From the NCBI GenBank assembly GCA_036227345.1, contig CP109468.1:558001-622000 (forward strand): DNA of 64,000 nucleotides, given 5' to 3'. The DNA comes from Streptomyces sp. NBC_01463 (lineage in GTDB: Bacteria; Actinomycetota; Actinomycetes; Streptomycetales; Streptomycetaceae). A model generated the notes under the pieces. That model was not told the origin of the DNA, did not search any database, and saw only the letters and a program-made list of their open reading frames with translations. Below, piece after piece: positions 35,171-43,667 of the stretch. The position numbers and the translations under genes are program-made. Each line of letters starts with the position of its first letter. Positions within the stretch are counted from its first letter, which is position 1.

Positions 35171-36570
35171 GACGCCACCCGCCCGGACGCCGCGTCGTCG
35201 GGGTGGGCCAGGCCGAGGTGGTCGCGCAGCGTCGTGCCCTCGTACTCCGTACGGAACACACCCCGCTCCTGGAGGAGCGGGACGACGGTGTCGGCGAAGA
35301 CGTCCAGACCGCCGGGGGTGATGTGCGGGGCGAGGATCAGGCCGTCGGCGGCGTCCGCCTGGACGAAGTCGTTGATGGCGGCGGCGACGGTGGCGGCGGA
35401 GCCGACGAAGGACTGGCGGCTGCCGGTCTCGATGACCAGGTCGCGGATCGACCAGTTCTTCGCGGCCGCGAGCTCCCGCCACTCCCGGGCGGTGGCCAGC
35501 GGGTCGCGGTACATCCGGACCTGGGCCCGGCCGCGGGCGATGGTGTGTTCGCCCGGGTCCGGGTCGATGTCCGGCAGCGGACCCTCCGGGTCGTACGCGG
35601 ACAGGTCACGGTTCCAGACGAACTCCAGGTGCTTGATCGCGGTGGCGCCGCTGACCTGCTGCCGGCGTACCTCGCGGGCGTGCTCCTGCGCCTCGGCGTC
35701 CGTGTCGCCGAGGACGAAGGTGGCGGCGGGCAGGATCAGCAGCTGGTCGTGGGTGCGGCCGTGGCGGGCGAGGCGGCCCTTGACGTCCGCGTAGAACGCC
35801 TGCCCCTCCTTCAGGGTGCTGTACCGGCTGAAGATCGCGTCGGCGCCCGCCGCCGCGAACTCGCGGCCGTCCTCGGAGTCGCCGGCCTGGAAGATCACCG
35901 GGCGGCCCTGGGGGCTGCGGGGCACGTTGAACTGCCCCTCGATGTCGAAGTGCTGCCCCTTGTGCGCGAACGACCCGGCCCGCGCGTCCCGCAGGAACGT
36001 GCCGGTCCCCGGGTCGGCGGCGATCTCGTCGCCGCGCCAGGAGTCGAACAGCTCGTTGGCCGTGGCCAGGAACTCCCTGGCCCGGGAGTACCGCTCCTCC
36101 TGCGGGAGGAATCCGCCGCGCCGGAAGTTCTCGCCGGTGAACGCGTCCCAGGAGGTGACGACGTTCCACGCCGCGCGCCCGCCCGAGAGGTGGTCGAGGC
36201 TGGCGAACTGTCTGGCCACCTCGTAGGGCTCGTTGAACGTGGAGTTGATGGTGCCGGTGAGGCCGAGGCGATCGGTCACGGCGGCCAGGGCGGACAGCAC
36301 GGTGAACGTGTCGGGGCGCCCGACCACGTCCAAGTCGTATATCTTTCCGCCCTGTTCGCGCAGTCGGAGCCCCTCCGCGAGGAACAGGAAGTCGAACTTG
36401 GCGCGTTCGGCGGTCCGGGCGAGATGCGCGAACGAGCTGAACTCGACGTGGCTGCCGGCCGCGGGGTCGCTCCACACGGTGGTGTTGTTGACGCCCGGGA
36501 AGTGGGCGGCGAGGTGGATCTGCTTGAGCGGCTTGCCGGTGCTGGTGCCGGCGCCGTTGCTGGTGCTCAT
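35167..36570 (-). CDS. NtaA/DmoA/SnaA-family FMNH2-dependent monooxygenase
   Basis: 467 residues, the longer subfamily that includes nitrilotriacetate, dimethyl sulfide and dibenzothiophene-sulfone monooxygenases. It has FDFLFLAEGLRLREQGG, GLTGTINSTFNEPYEVARQFASLDHLSGGRAAWNVVTS and RPVIFQAGDSEDGREFAAAGADAIF. It is 18 bp from the next LLM gene upstream. It needs reduced flavin from a separate reductase; none is obvious in this operon. Confidence 0.87.
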   Translation of the reverse strand: MSTSNGAGTSTGKPLKQIHLAAHFPGVNNTTVWSDPAAGSHVEFSSFAHLARTAERAKFDFLFLAEGLRLREQGGKIYDLDVVGRPDTFTVLSALAAVTDRLGLTGTINSTFNEPYEVARQFASLDHLSGGRAAWNVVTSWDAFTGENFRRGGFLPQEERYSRAREFLATANELFDSWRGDEIAADPGTGTFLRDARAGSFAHKGQHFDIEGQFNVPRSPQGRPVIFQAGDSEDGREFAAAGADAIFSRYSTLKEGQAFYADVKGRLARHGRTHDQLLILPAATFVLGDTDAEAQEHAREVRRQQVSGATAIKHLEFVWNRDLSAYDPEGPLPDIDPDPGEHTIARGRAQVRMYRDPLATAREWRELAAAKNWSIRDLVIETGSRQSFVGSAATVAAAINDFVQADAADGLILAPHITPGGLDVFADTVVPLLQERGVFRTEYEGTTLRDHLGLAHPDDAASGRVAS

Positions 36571-36588
36571 GTAGGTGGTCCCTCCGGC

Positions 36589-37818
36589 TCAGACGGTGGC
36601 GTAGCGGTTGGCGGGGCGGGCGAGGCCGAGGAGCCCGCGCAGGGTGTCGGCCTCGTAGGCGCTCCGGAAGGCTCCGCGGCGCTGCAGTTCGGGCACCAGT
36701 CCCCGGGTGATGGCCCGGAGGTCGTGGCCGGTCCCGGCGGGGCGCAGCCGGAAGCCGGAGAGTCCGGCCTGCTGCCATTCCAGGAGGAGGTCCGCCAGTT
36801 GTGCGGGGGTTCCGGTGAACACCTTCGCGTCGCTGGTGTACGGCGCGCCGTCGAGTTCGTCGAGACGCTCCCGGCGGGCCGCCGCGGCCGCGGGATCGTC
36901 GTCGAGGAAGACGACGAGGTCACCGAAGATGTGCAGGGGTTCCGCGGCCCGCCCCGCCGCCGTCTGTCCGGCGCGGATCTCGTCGATGACGGTGCGGGCC
37001 TGACCGGTGTCGTGCGGGGTGATGTATCCGATGTCCGTCGAGCGCGCCACCAGTTGGAAGGGCACGCTCTGGTGGGCCAGGGCGCTGACGACCGGCTGGC
37101 CCTGCGGCGGCCGGGGGGTGATCGAGGGGCCCTTGACGCTGAAGTGGCGGCCCTCGAAGTCGATGTAGTGCAGCTTGTCGCGGTCGATGAACCGTCCAGT
37201 GGCGACGTCCCGGATCTCCGCGTCGTCCTCCCAGCTGTCCCAGAGCCGGCGTACCACCTCGACGTAGTCGCCGGCCTCCTCGAAGAGTTCGGCGGTCAGG
37301 TCCCGTACGGCAGGGGTGTCCCGGTCCTCGATGCGGAAGCGCGGGAACGTACGGCGTCCGAAGTGGGCCGCCTCGTGCTGCCGGGGCGTCACCTGGACGC
37401 GCAGACCGGCCCGGCCGCCGCTCACGTAGTCGAGGGTGGCGATCGCCTTGGAGATGTGGAACGGCTCGGTGTGGGTGGCGACGACGGTGGGGACGAGCCC
37501 GATGTGGCGGGTCAGCGGGGCCACCCGGGCGGCGATGAGCACCGCGTCGAGCCGGCCGCGCTCCTGGTCGGTGCGTCCGTCCGGCTCGGTGTACCGCGAG
37601 GACTGGAGCCCGAGGGCGTCCTCGATGGTCACGAAGTCGAGCAGGCCGCTTTCGGCCTCCTTCACGGTGTCGGTCCAGTACGCGGCGGTGAGCAGTTCCC
37701 CGGGCCGGGCCCCGGGCTCGCGCCAGGCGGCCGGGTGCCAGCCGGCACCGTTCAGGGCGACGGCGAGGTGCAGGGGGGATGCGGACAGGGGAGGGTGCGG
37801 CGATGACGATGCGGACAC
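36589..37818 (-). CDS. LLM-class flavin-dependent monooxygenase, first structural gene of the operon
   Basis: 409 residues. Core segments LDFVTIEDALGLQSS, HIGLVPTVVATHTEPFHISKAIATLDYVSGGRAGLRVQVTP and FSVKGPSITPRPPQGQP. The start is GTG at 37818, with AGGAAGG about 10 bases upstream. A leader peptide ending in Cys-Cys-Ser is encoded 74 bp upstream, suggesting cysteine-dependent control of the four LLM genes. Confidence 0.85.
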   Translation of the reverse strand: MSASSSPHPPLSASPLHLAVALNGAGWHPAAWREPGARPGELLTAAYWTDTVKEAESGLLDFVTIEDALGLQSSRYTEPDGRTDQERGRLDAVLIAARVAPLTRHIGLVPTVVATHTEPFHISKAIATLDYVSGGRAGLRVQVTPRQHEAAHFGRRTFPRFRIEDRDTPAVRDLTAELFEEAGDYVEVVRRLWDSWEDDAEIRDVATGRFIDRDKLHYIDFEGRHFSVKGPSITPRPPQGQPVVSALAHQSVPFQLVARSTDIGYITPHDTGQARTVIDEIRAGQTAAGRAAEPLHIFGDLVVFLDDDPAAAAARRERLDELDGAPYTSDAKVFTGTPAQLADLLLEWQQAGLSGFRLRPAGTGHDLRAITRGLVPELQRRGAFRSAYEADTLRGLLGLARPANRYATV

Positions 37819-37891
37819 GAAAGGGTGCCTTCCTGATCGACCGTGGGTGATCGCCGGGCCTCGTCGGGAGGTTCGGCGTCGCGGGAACGGG

Positions 37892-38008
37892 TCAGGAACA
37901 ACAGAGCGCGCCGGCCACGCGCTGGAGGTCTATGTGCTGCCGGGAGTACAGGTGGACACGGCGCCGGGGGGCGAGGACCTTGACGAGCGGACGCGTCACC
38001 GGTGGCAT
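37892..38008 (-). CDS. Putative cysteine-responsive leader peptide
   Basis: 38-residue reading frame from an ATG with GGAGG eight bases upstream, ending HIDLQRVAGALCCS. Short actinobacterial leader peptides with a His-(Ile/Val)-Asp-Leu-x-Arg core and terminal cysteines are found ahead of sulfur uptake and assimilation genes, and cysteine-codon attenuators are described in mycobacteria. Tandem TGT TGT codons just before the stop would let ribosomes sense Cys-tRNA. The frame can be opened to 38152, but the added residues are low-complexity and lack a ribosome site. The regulatory role is inferred. Confidence 0.7.
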   Translation of the reverse strand: MPPVTRPLVKVLAPRRRVHLYSRQHIDLQRVAGALCCS

Positions 38009-38168
38009 GACCGTCGCCTCCGCTCTTCCCGCTCGGCGGGCCCGGGGGCCTCGCGCTTGCGGAACCCGGTCGGGCCCCGCCCGGTCGTCACCCGGAGCAC
38101 CCCGCCGCGCAGGAGGGTTGCCGGTCAGCGAGCCGGGGCTGTGCGCTGACACTCATGACCTGCCGGGA

Positions 38169-38197
38169 ACGCTACGCGCGACGGCGGCGCCGCGCAA
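38169..38197 (-). promoter_or_regulatory. Candidate promoter of the leader peptide-LLM operon
   Basis: On the minus strand TTGCGC (38197-38192), 17 bp, TAGCGT (38174-38169). It would give a leader of about 150 bases before the leader peptide. Moderate match only. Confidence 0.35.
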
Positions 38198-38300
38198 TGC
38201 CCGGCAGATCATGGTCGTGTTCACACTGCCGTGAGCCTCAACAACGGGGCCACGCCGTCTGTTCCGCCGTCGGACGACTGTTTTCCCCTGCCTGCCCCAG

Positions 38301-38316
38301 CCCGCCGGCCGGCGGG
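38301..38316 (-). terminator. Hairpin after the ABC permease gene
   Basis: CCCGCC-GGCC-GGCGGG, immediately 3' of the monosaccharide permease stop (38319). It is likely the end of the transporter operon; the rest of the 166-bp gap toward the leader peptide holds the promoter described above. Confidence 0.5.
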
Positions 38317-38318
38317 GA

Positions 38319-39599
38319 TCAGGCGCGTCCGGCCGCCTTCTGGCTCCTGCGGGACAGGGAGTCGACGACCACGGCCGCCAGCAGGACCGATCCGGTGATC
38401 ATGAACTGCACGGCGTTGCTCACGCCCATGATGTTCATCCCGGACTGGATGGAACCGATCACCAGGGCACCGAGCAGCGCCGACCAGACGGAACCGCGCC
38501 CGCCGAACAGACTCGTACCGCCGATGACGGCCGCGGCGATGACGTTCATCAGCAGGTTGCCGCCGCCCGAAGTCTGGCTCGCCGACTGGATCTGCCCGGC
38601 GAGGAAGAGGCCCCCGACCCCGGCCATGGTTCCCGCGATCGAGAAGACGGACATCCGGACGAACGGGACGCTGATACCGGCCCGCCGCGCACCCTCGGAG
38701 TTGCCGCCGACCGCGAAGACCTTCCGCCCGTAGGTGGTGCGGCGCAGCACGAAGTCCAGCAGCACCAGCACGATCAGGAAGATCAGCAGAGCCAGCGGGA
38801 GTCCCTGGTACTGGTTGAGGATGTACGCGGTGACGAACGCGATCGCGGCGATGACGACCGTGCGCAGCACGATCTCCGCGACCGGCCGGGACGGCACTCC
38901 GGCCGCTCTGCGCCGCGCCGCGTCCAGGAGGGACGCCAGCAGGAAGAGTCCGACCCCGACGGCCGCGGCCACGTAGGCGGCGGCCGGGCTGTGGTAAATG
39001 GTCGAGTAGATCTCGGCGACGACGCTGTCACCGGGAATGTTGACCGTGCCGCTGGCGCCGAGCACCTGGAGCATCAGCCCGTTCCAGGCGAGGTTGCCCG
39101 CCAGGGTGACGACGAAGGCGGGGACCCCGACCTTGGCGAAGAAGAAGCCCTGGATGAGCCCGACGGCGGCGCCGCCCAGCACGGCGATGAGCAGCGCCAG
39201 CCACTCGTTCATTCCGTTGAGGACGTTCAGCACGGCGAAGATCGCGGCGCACAGGCCGCTGACGGAGCCGACGGAGAGGTCGATCTCACCGAGGAGCAGC
39301 ACGAAGACGATCCCGACGGCGATCATGCCGGTGCCGACGATCTGCTGGCTGAGGTCGGAGAGGTTCTGCGCCGAGAGGAACGTGCTGTTGAGGCTGCCGA
39401 ACACCGTCCAGATGATGATCACCGCGATGACGACGGGCAGCGAGCCGAGTTCCCCGCTTCGCATCTTGCGCCAGAACTCGTTGGCGTACCCCCGGATGCC
39501 CTCCTCACGGACGAGCAGCCGGGAGTCGACGGCGGGCATGGCATCGCGGGCCGGCTGCTGGCCGGCGTCGTCGGCGTCGCGTGACGGATCCCGGGTCAT
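38319..39599 (-). CDS. Monosaccharide ABC permease (XylH/MmsB type)
   Basis: 426 residues with about ten or more hydrophobic helices. The family core is GGTSLFGGRGSVWSALLGALVIGSIQSGMNI, with FAVGGNSEGARRAGI before it. This is a homodimeric CUT2 permease. The N-terminal cytoplasmic tail of about 45 residues is hydrophilic. The ATG overlaps the ATPase stop (ATGA). The sugar could be xylose or another pentose or hexose; sequence alone does not say. Confidence 0.9.
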   Translation of the reverse strand: MTRDPSRDADDAGQQPARDAMPAVDSRLLVREEGIRGYANEFWRKMRSGELGSLPVVIAVIIIWTVFGSLNSTFLSAQNLSDLSQQIVGTGMIAVGIVFVLLLGEIDLSVGSVSGLCAAIFAVLNVLNGMNEWLALLIAVLGGAAVGLIQGFFFAKVGVPAFVVTLAGNLAWNGLMLQVLGASGTVNIPGDSVVAEIYSTIYHSPAAAYVAAAVGVGLFLLASLLDAARRRAAGVPSRPVAEIVLRTVVIAAIAFVTAYILNQYQGLPLALLIFLIVLVLLDFVLRRTTYGRKVFAVGGNSEGARRAGISVPFVRMSVFSIAGTMAGVGGLFLAGQIQSASQTSGGGNLLMNVIAAAVIGGTSLFGGRGSVWSALLGALVIGSIQSGMNIMGVSNAVQFMITGSVLLAAVVVDSLSRRSQKAAGRA

Positions 39600-40375
39600 C
39601 GCTCCTCCTCCCGCTTACGGGCCTGGCGGCGGGTGACCGCGCTGTCCGAGGCACCCGTGATGGCGGAGATGATCTCCTCGGTGGTGGTGGAGCGCCGGTC
39701 GAAGAAGCCGTTGTTCCGGCCCAGGCGCATCACCGCGATCCGGTCCGCGACCGCCATGACGTCCACCATGTTGTGGCTGACGAGGATGGTCCCGAGGCCG
39801 CGGTCGCGGAGCCGTTCGACCAGGTCGAGGACCTCGGCCGTCTGCTCGACGCCGAGGGCCGCGGTCGGTTCGTCCAGGATGACGACCTTCGGGTCGCCGA
39901 TCAGCGAACGGGCGATCGCCACCGTCTGGCGCTGTCCGCCGGAGAGGGAGGCGACGGGGATGCGGACGCTGGGGATGCGGATGGACAGCGTGTCGAGCAG
40001 TTCGCGCGAGCGCTGGTCCATGCGGACCTCGTCGAGCACGCCGAAGCGGCGCAGTTCGCGGCCGAGGAAGAGGTTGCCGACGACATCGAGGTTGTCGCAC
40101 AGGGCCAGGTCCTGGTAGACGGTCGCGATGCCGAGGTTCTGGGCGTCGTGCGGGCGGCCGATCGCCACTCGGCGGCCCTGCCATTCGATGACGCCCTCGT
40201 CGGGCGGATTGACGCCCGCGATCGCCTTGACCGCGGTCGATTTCCCGGCCCCGTTGTCGCCGACGAGTGCGACGACCTCGCCGGGACTGACTTCCAGGTC
40301 GAAGCCCGACAGTGCCTGGACGGCGCCGAAGCGTTTGGAGATCCCCCGCAGAGTGAGCACAGGTGCTTGCGGCAA
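39596..40375 (-). CDS. Monosaccharide ABC transporter ATPase, single-domain
   Basis: 259 residues, a single ABC cassette rather than the doubled cassette of XylG/MglA. Walker A GDNGAGKS, signature LSGGQRQTVAIARSL, Walker B VVILDEPTAALG, H-loop ILVSHNM. The start is a TTG at 40375, supported by AGGAGG eight bases upstream. Two copies would serve the permease dimer. Confidence 0.9.
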   Translation of the reverse strand: MPQAPVLTLRGISKRFGAVQALSGFDLEVSPGEVVALVGDNGAGKSTAVKAIAGVNPPDEGVIEWQGRRVAIGRPHDAQNLGIATVYQDLALCDNLDVVGNLFLGRELRRFGVLDEVRMDQRSRELLDTLSIRIPSVRIPVASLSGGQRQTVAIARSLIGDPKVVILDEPTAALGVEQTAEVLDLVERLRDRGLGTILVSHNMVDVMAVADRIAVMRLGRNNGFFDRRSTTTEEIISAITGASDSAVTRRQARKREEER

Positions 40376-40428
40376 AGGAACCGCCTCCTGGGTTGCCCGT
40401 ACGCACGGGCGGACAGTCTCGGCCCCCG

Positions 40429-40459
40429 CCGGACGAGCCGCGTGTCGCGGCTCGTCCGG
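40429..40459 (-). terminator. Strong intercistronic hairpin in the ABC operon
   Basis: Perfect 14-bp stem CCGGACGAGCCGCG / CGCGGCTCGTCCGG with a 3-base loop, in the 135-bp gap after the binding-protein gene. It probably stabilises the 5' part or attenuates downstream transcription, giving more binding protein than membrane components. Confidence 0.7.
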
Positions 40460-40510
40460 GTTCGTGCGCGGCCGTGCACGGTCATGAGGGCCGTGGGCCG
40501 GGCGCGGGAG

Positions 40511-41599
40511 CTACTGGAGGCCGGCCTTCTTGCAGGCGTCGGCGTAGGCCGGAGTACAGATCTCCTTGACCGTGTACAGACCGTCCTTGACGACGGTGTC
40601 CTTGATGTTGTCCTTGTTGACCACGACCGGTGTCAGCAGCTTGGCCGGGACCTTCTCACCGCTGCCGCTCTTGACGGTGGTCGGCGTCAGGGACTTCGGA
40701 ATGTCCTTGCCCTGGGCGAGGTCGACCGCCATCGCAGCCGCCGTGTCCGCCTCCGGCTTGTACGGCTTCTCGATGGTGATGGTCTGGGTGCCGGCCAGGA
40801 TCCGCTGGATGGCGTCGAGCTGGGCGTCCTGGCCGGTCAGCGGCACGCTGATGCCTGCCGCCTTCAGGGCGGTGGCGATGCCGGCGGCCAGGCCGTCGTT
40901 GGCCGAGTACACACCGACGATCTTGTCCTTGCCGAGTGCGCTGATGGCACCCGCCATCTGCTGGTTGGCGTTGTTCGGGTCCCAGTTCGGGGTGTCGTAC
41001 TCCTTGCCGATCTTCACCTTGCCGTCGAGGACGGAGTGGGCGCCGGCCTTGAACTCGGCGGCGTTCGGGTCGGTCGGCGAGCCGTTCTGCATGACGATCT
41101 CGCCGCTCTTGGCCTTGCTGCCCAGCGCGGCGAGGAGCGCCTTGCCCTGCAGCTCTCCCACCTTGTGGTTGTCGTACGAGACGTAGGCGTCGACGGGGCC
41201 CTGCGCGAGCCGGTCGTACGCCACGACCTTCACGCCCGCGTCCCGGGCCTTCTGCACGGAGGACTGGATCGACTTGGCGTCCACGGCGTCCAGGATGAGC
41301 ACCTGGTCGCCCTTGGCGAGGGCGGTGTTCACCTGCTGCTGCTGGGTGGTCGCGCTCTCGGCGGCGTTGTAGTAGTCGATCTGGGCGCCCGGCGCCAGCT
41401 CCTTGATCTTGTCCTCGATGTACGGCCGGTCGAACTTCTCGTACCGCGTGGTCTTGCTCTCGGGCAGCAGCAGGCCGATCTTCACCTGGTCGGCCTGGCG
41501 GCCCGTCCCCGGCTGCGCCGCGCCGCTGGTCGCCACGGCGCCCAGCGACAGGGCCGCCGCTCCGGCCAGGGCGATCGCGCTCCGCAATGTACGGGTCAT
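40511..41599 (-). CDS. Monosaccharide-binding protein (XylF-like)
   Basis: 362 residues with a cleavable signal peptide (TRTLRSAIALAGAAALSLGAVATSGAA) and no lipobox. The periplasmic-binding type-1 fold shows KIGLLLPESKTTRYEKFDRPYIE, ILDAVDAKSIQSSVQKARDAGVKVVAYDRL, GVYSANDGLAAGIATALKAAGI and LTGQDAQLDAIQRILAGTQTITIEKP, the last close to XylF. First gene of the importer operon. The 165-bp upstream gap has an AT-rich imperfect palindrome near 41667-41683 (CTACATATCGACATTAG), a candidate operator. Confidence 0.88.
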   Translation of the reverse strand: MTRTLRSAIALAGAAALSLGAVATSGAAQPGTGRQADQVKIGLLLPESKTTRYEKFDRPYIEDKIKELAPGAQIDYYNAAESATTQQQQVNTALAKGDQVLILDAVDAKSIQSSVQKARDAGVKVVAYDRLAQGPVDAYVSYDNHKVGELQGKALLAALGSKAKSGEIVMQNGSPTDPNAAEFKAGAHSVLDGKVKIGKEYDTPNWDPNNANQQMAGAISALGKDKIVGVYSANDGLAAGIATALKAAGISVPLTGQDAQLDAIQRILAGTQTITIEKPYKPEADTAAAMAVDLAQGKDIPKSLTPTTVKSGSGEKVPAKLLTPVVVNKDNIKDTVVKDGLYTVKEICTPAYADACKKAGLQ

Positions 41600-41764
41600 G
41601 GGAGGCTCCTTCTCGTACGGCGCCGTCCCTCCACCGGGAGAGCGCGGAAACGAAAATCCACAAATGGCCTACATATCGACATTAGCGGCAACCCCGGGAC
41701 CGGCAAGCGGGTGACATCGCGCCGCCGCGGAGGCCCTGCGGGCGCGGGGCCCGGAATCCGCGGG

Positions 41765-42217
41765 TCAGTCCGTGAGACCGGCGGCGAGGGTGGCACCCAG
41801 CTCCCAGCACGCCTCGATGTCGGCCTTGGCGGGCTCTCCCGTGACCGTCACGGCGTCGGCGGCGCGGCGCCACCCCAGGCCCGTGGTGATCGACTCGATG
41901 GCCCGCACGGCCCCGGTGACGTCGTTGCCGCCGTGCACGTAGTACCCGAAGGGACGGCCGCGCGTCGCGTCCAGGCAGGGGTAGTAGACCTGGTCGAAGA
42001 AGTGCTTGAGCGCACCGGAGACATAGCCCAGGTTGGCCGGGGTCCCGAGCAGGATGCCGTCGGCGGCCAGCACGTCGGACGCGGTCGCGGCGAGCGCGGC
42101 GCGGCGCTCGACCCGGACGCCCTCGATCCCGTCCGTCGTCGCACCGGAGACGACGGCTTCGAACAGCGCCTGGCAGTTCGGCGAGGGTGTGTGATGCACG
42201 ATCAGCAGAGTGGCCAC
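41765..42217 (-). CDS. Flavodoxin-family protein / NAD(P)H-dependent FMN reductase-like
   Basis: 150 residues from GTG at 42217. The N-terminal phosphate loop VHHTPSPNCQALFEAV and AADGILLGTPANLGYVSGALKHFFDQVYY define the flavodoxin-like fold that binds FMN. It could supply electrons to a redox enzyme; a link to the nearby FMNH2-dependent LLM enzymes is possible but only speculative, as the genes are 4 kb apart with a transporter between. The frame is open to 42376, but the conserved fold begins at the GTG. Confidence 0.8.
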   Translation of the reverse strand: MATLLIVHHTPSPNCQALFEAVVSGATTDGIEGVRVERRAALAATASDVLAADGILLGTPANLGYVSGALKHFFDQVYYPCLDATRGRPFGYYVHGGNDVTGAVRAIESITTGLGWRRAADAVTVTGEPAKADIEACWELGATLAAGLTD

Positions 42218-42342
42218 ACCCCGGAACCCTGCCGTGCCGGTGGCGTGGCCGCAAGCGAGGTCCGCCGTCCCGCGCTCCCGTGCCGGTCGATGAAGCGACT
42301 CGGGGATTCGGCGACTCGGCCGTGAAGGGATGATGTGGGGCG

Positions 42343-43593
42343 ATGACGTCGAGAGATGACGAGGTGGGCATGACATCCGGCACGGACGACCGGCGGGGCA
42401 TCGGCATCCTCGCGGACGACCTCACCAGCGCGGGCGACGGCGCCGCACCCTTTCGCCGGACCGGCCACGGGGCGCGCATCATCCTCTCGGCTACGGGGAC
42501 GGTGCCCCCGCAGGACCCTGGCGCGGCCACGACGCGTGGCCCCGGCGTGACCGCGGTCGACCTGGGAACCCGGCTGCTGGACGAGACCCCGGCCGCCACA
42601 CGTACCGGACAGGCCGCCCGGCGCTTCGCCGGCTCGGCGCTCCTGCTCAAGACGGTGGACTCGACCCTGCGCGGCCATGTCGCGGCGGAGGTCCGGGCCG
42701 CGTGGGCCGGATCGGGACGCACCGCCGTCGTCATGGCTCCCGCGTTTCCCGCGGAGGGCCGGGTGACGGTCGGATCGGTGCAGTACGTGCGGGGCGTCCC
42801 GGTCCATGAGAGCGAGTTCGCCCGTGATCCGGTCCACCCCGTGCGGTGCTCGGACCTGGCGACGGTGTTCCCCGAGGCCGTGGTGCTCGGTCCGGAGCGG
42901 GCGGCCGAACTGCCCGGGCTGACCGGCGGGGGCGGCCTGATCGTCTGCTCCGCGGCGACGGACGGCGATCTCGACCGTCTCGTCGCCGCGGTCCCGCACC
43001 TCGACGACGTGCTGTGGGTCGGCTCCCCAGGGCTGGCGGCCGCCCTGGCCCGGCGCTGCGCACCCGCCGCCGGTCAGGCCGCTCCCGCCCCCGCACCGGC
43101 CCGCCGCCCGCTGGTCGTCGTCGGCAGCGCCAACCCGGCGACCCGGCGACAGCTCGCCGCGCTCCGCGCCCGGCCCGACGTGCAGGGGGTCACCGTCGGT
43201 GACGACCCCGCCGCGGCGGTGGCCGCACTGCGCGGCCTGACCGCGCCCGTCCTCGCCCTGCAGACGCCCGATGAACGCCGGGCGCCGGAGGCCGCACACG
43301 TGCTCGCCCGTTCCCTGGCCGCAGTCGTGCGGACCGCGGCCGAAGAACGTCTGGCCGACGCGCTCGTCGTCACGGGCGGGGAGACGGCCGCGACCGTGTT
43401 CGAGGCCCTGGGAATCCACGGCATCGACCTGCTCGACGAACCCGAGCCCGGCGTCGCCCGTGGCACGCCGCTCGGGCAGCCCTCGCTTCCGGTGCTGATC
43501 AAGGCGGGCGGCTTCGGGGACGACGGGCTGCTCCTGCGTCTGACGCACCTCGTCCGGGAGTCGGAAAGGCCGGGAGTCGGAACGGCCGGGTAG
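42343..43593 (+). CDS. Four-carbon acid sugar kinase (DUF1537/OtnK type)
   Basis: Up to 416 residues. The N-terminal domain has GIGILADDLTSAGDGAAPF and LLLKTVDSTLRGHVAAEV; the C-terminal nucleotide-binding domain has LVVVGSANPATRRQLAAL, ALVVTGGETAATVFEALGI and LIKAGGFGDDGLL. The family phosphorylates D-threonate, D-erythronate or 3-oxo-tetronate. The usual partner dehydrogenase and aldolase are absent from the window. Start may be ATG 42343 or ATG 42370; the second has GAGG at good spacing. Divergent from the flavodoxin gene. Confidence 0.85.
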   Translation: MTSRDDEVGMTSGTDDRRGIGILADDLTSAGDGAAPFRRTGHGARIILSATGTVPPQDPGAATTRGPGVTAVDLGTRLLDETPAATRTGQAARRFAGSALLLKTVDSTLRGHVAAEVRAAWAGSGRTAVVMAPAFPAEGRVTVGSVQYVRGVPVHESEFARDPVHPVRCSDLATVFPEAVVLGPERAAELPGLTGGGGLIVCSAATDGDLDRLVAAVPHLDDVLWVGSPGLAAALARRCAPAAGQAAPAPAPARRPLVVVGSANPATRRQLAALRARPDVQGVTVGDDPAAAVAALRGLTAPVLALQTPDERRAPEAAHVLARSLAAVVRTAAEERLADALVVTGGETAATVFEALGIHGIDLLDEPEPGVARGTPLGQPSLPVLIKAGGFGDDGLLLRLTHLVRESERPGVGTAG

Positions 43594-43667
43594 AGGGAAC
43601 GGCGAAGCACGGTCGTAGGCGGAACCCCCGGCAGCCGGGACACAGTGGCGGCCGCGGTCCGTGGCGG

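Noticed and set aside
38009..38152. Longer 86-residue form of the leader peptide
   Set aside because: The added N-terminal part is low-complexity and lacks a ribosome site; the ATG at 38008 has GGAGG at correct spacing.
39581..42325. Plus-strand open frame of 914 codons over the monosaccharide ABC operon
   Set aside because: Antisense to three clear transporter genes; no recognisable domain.
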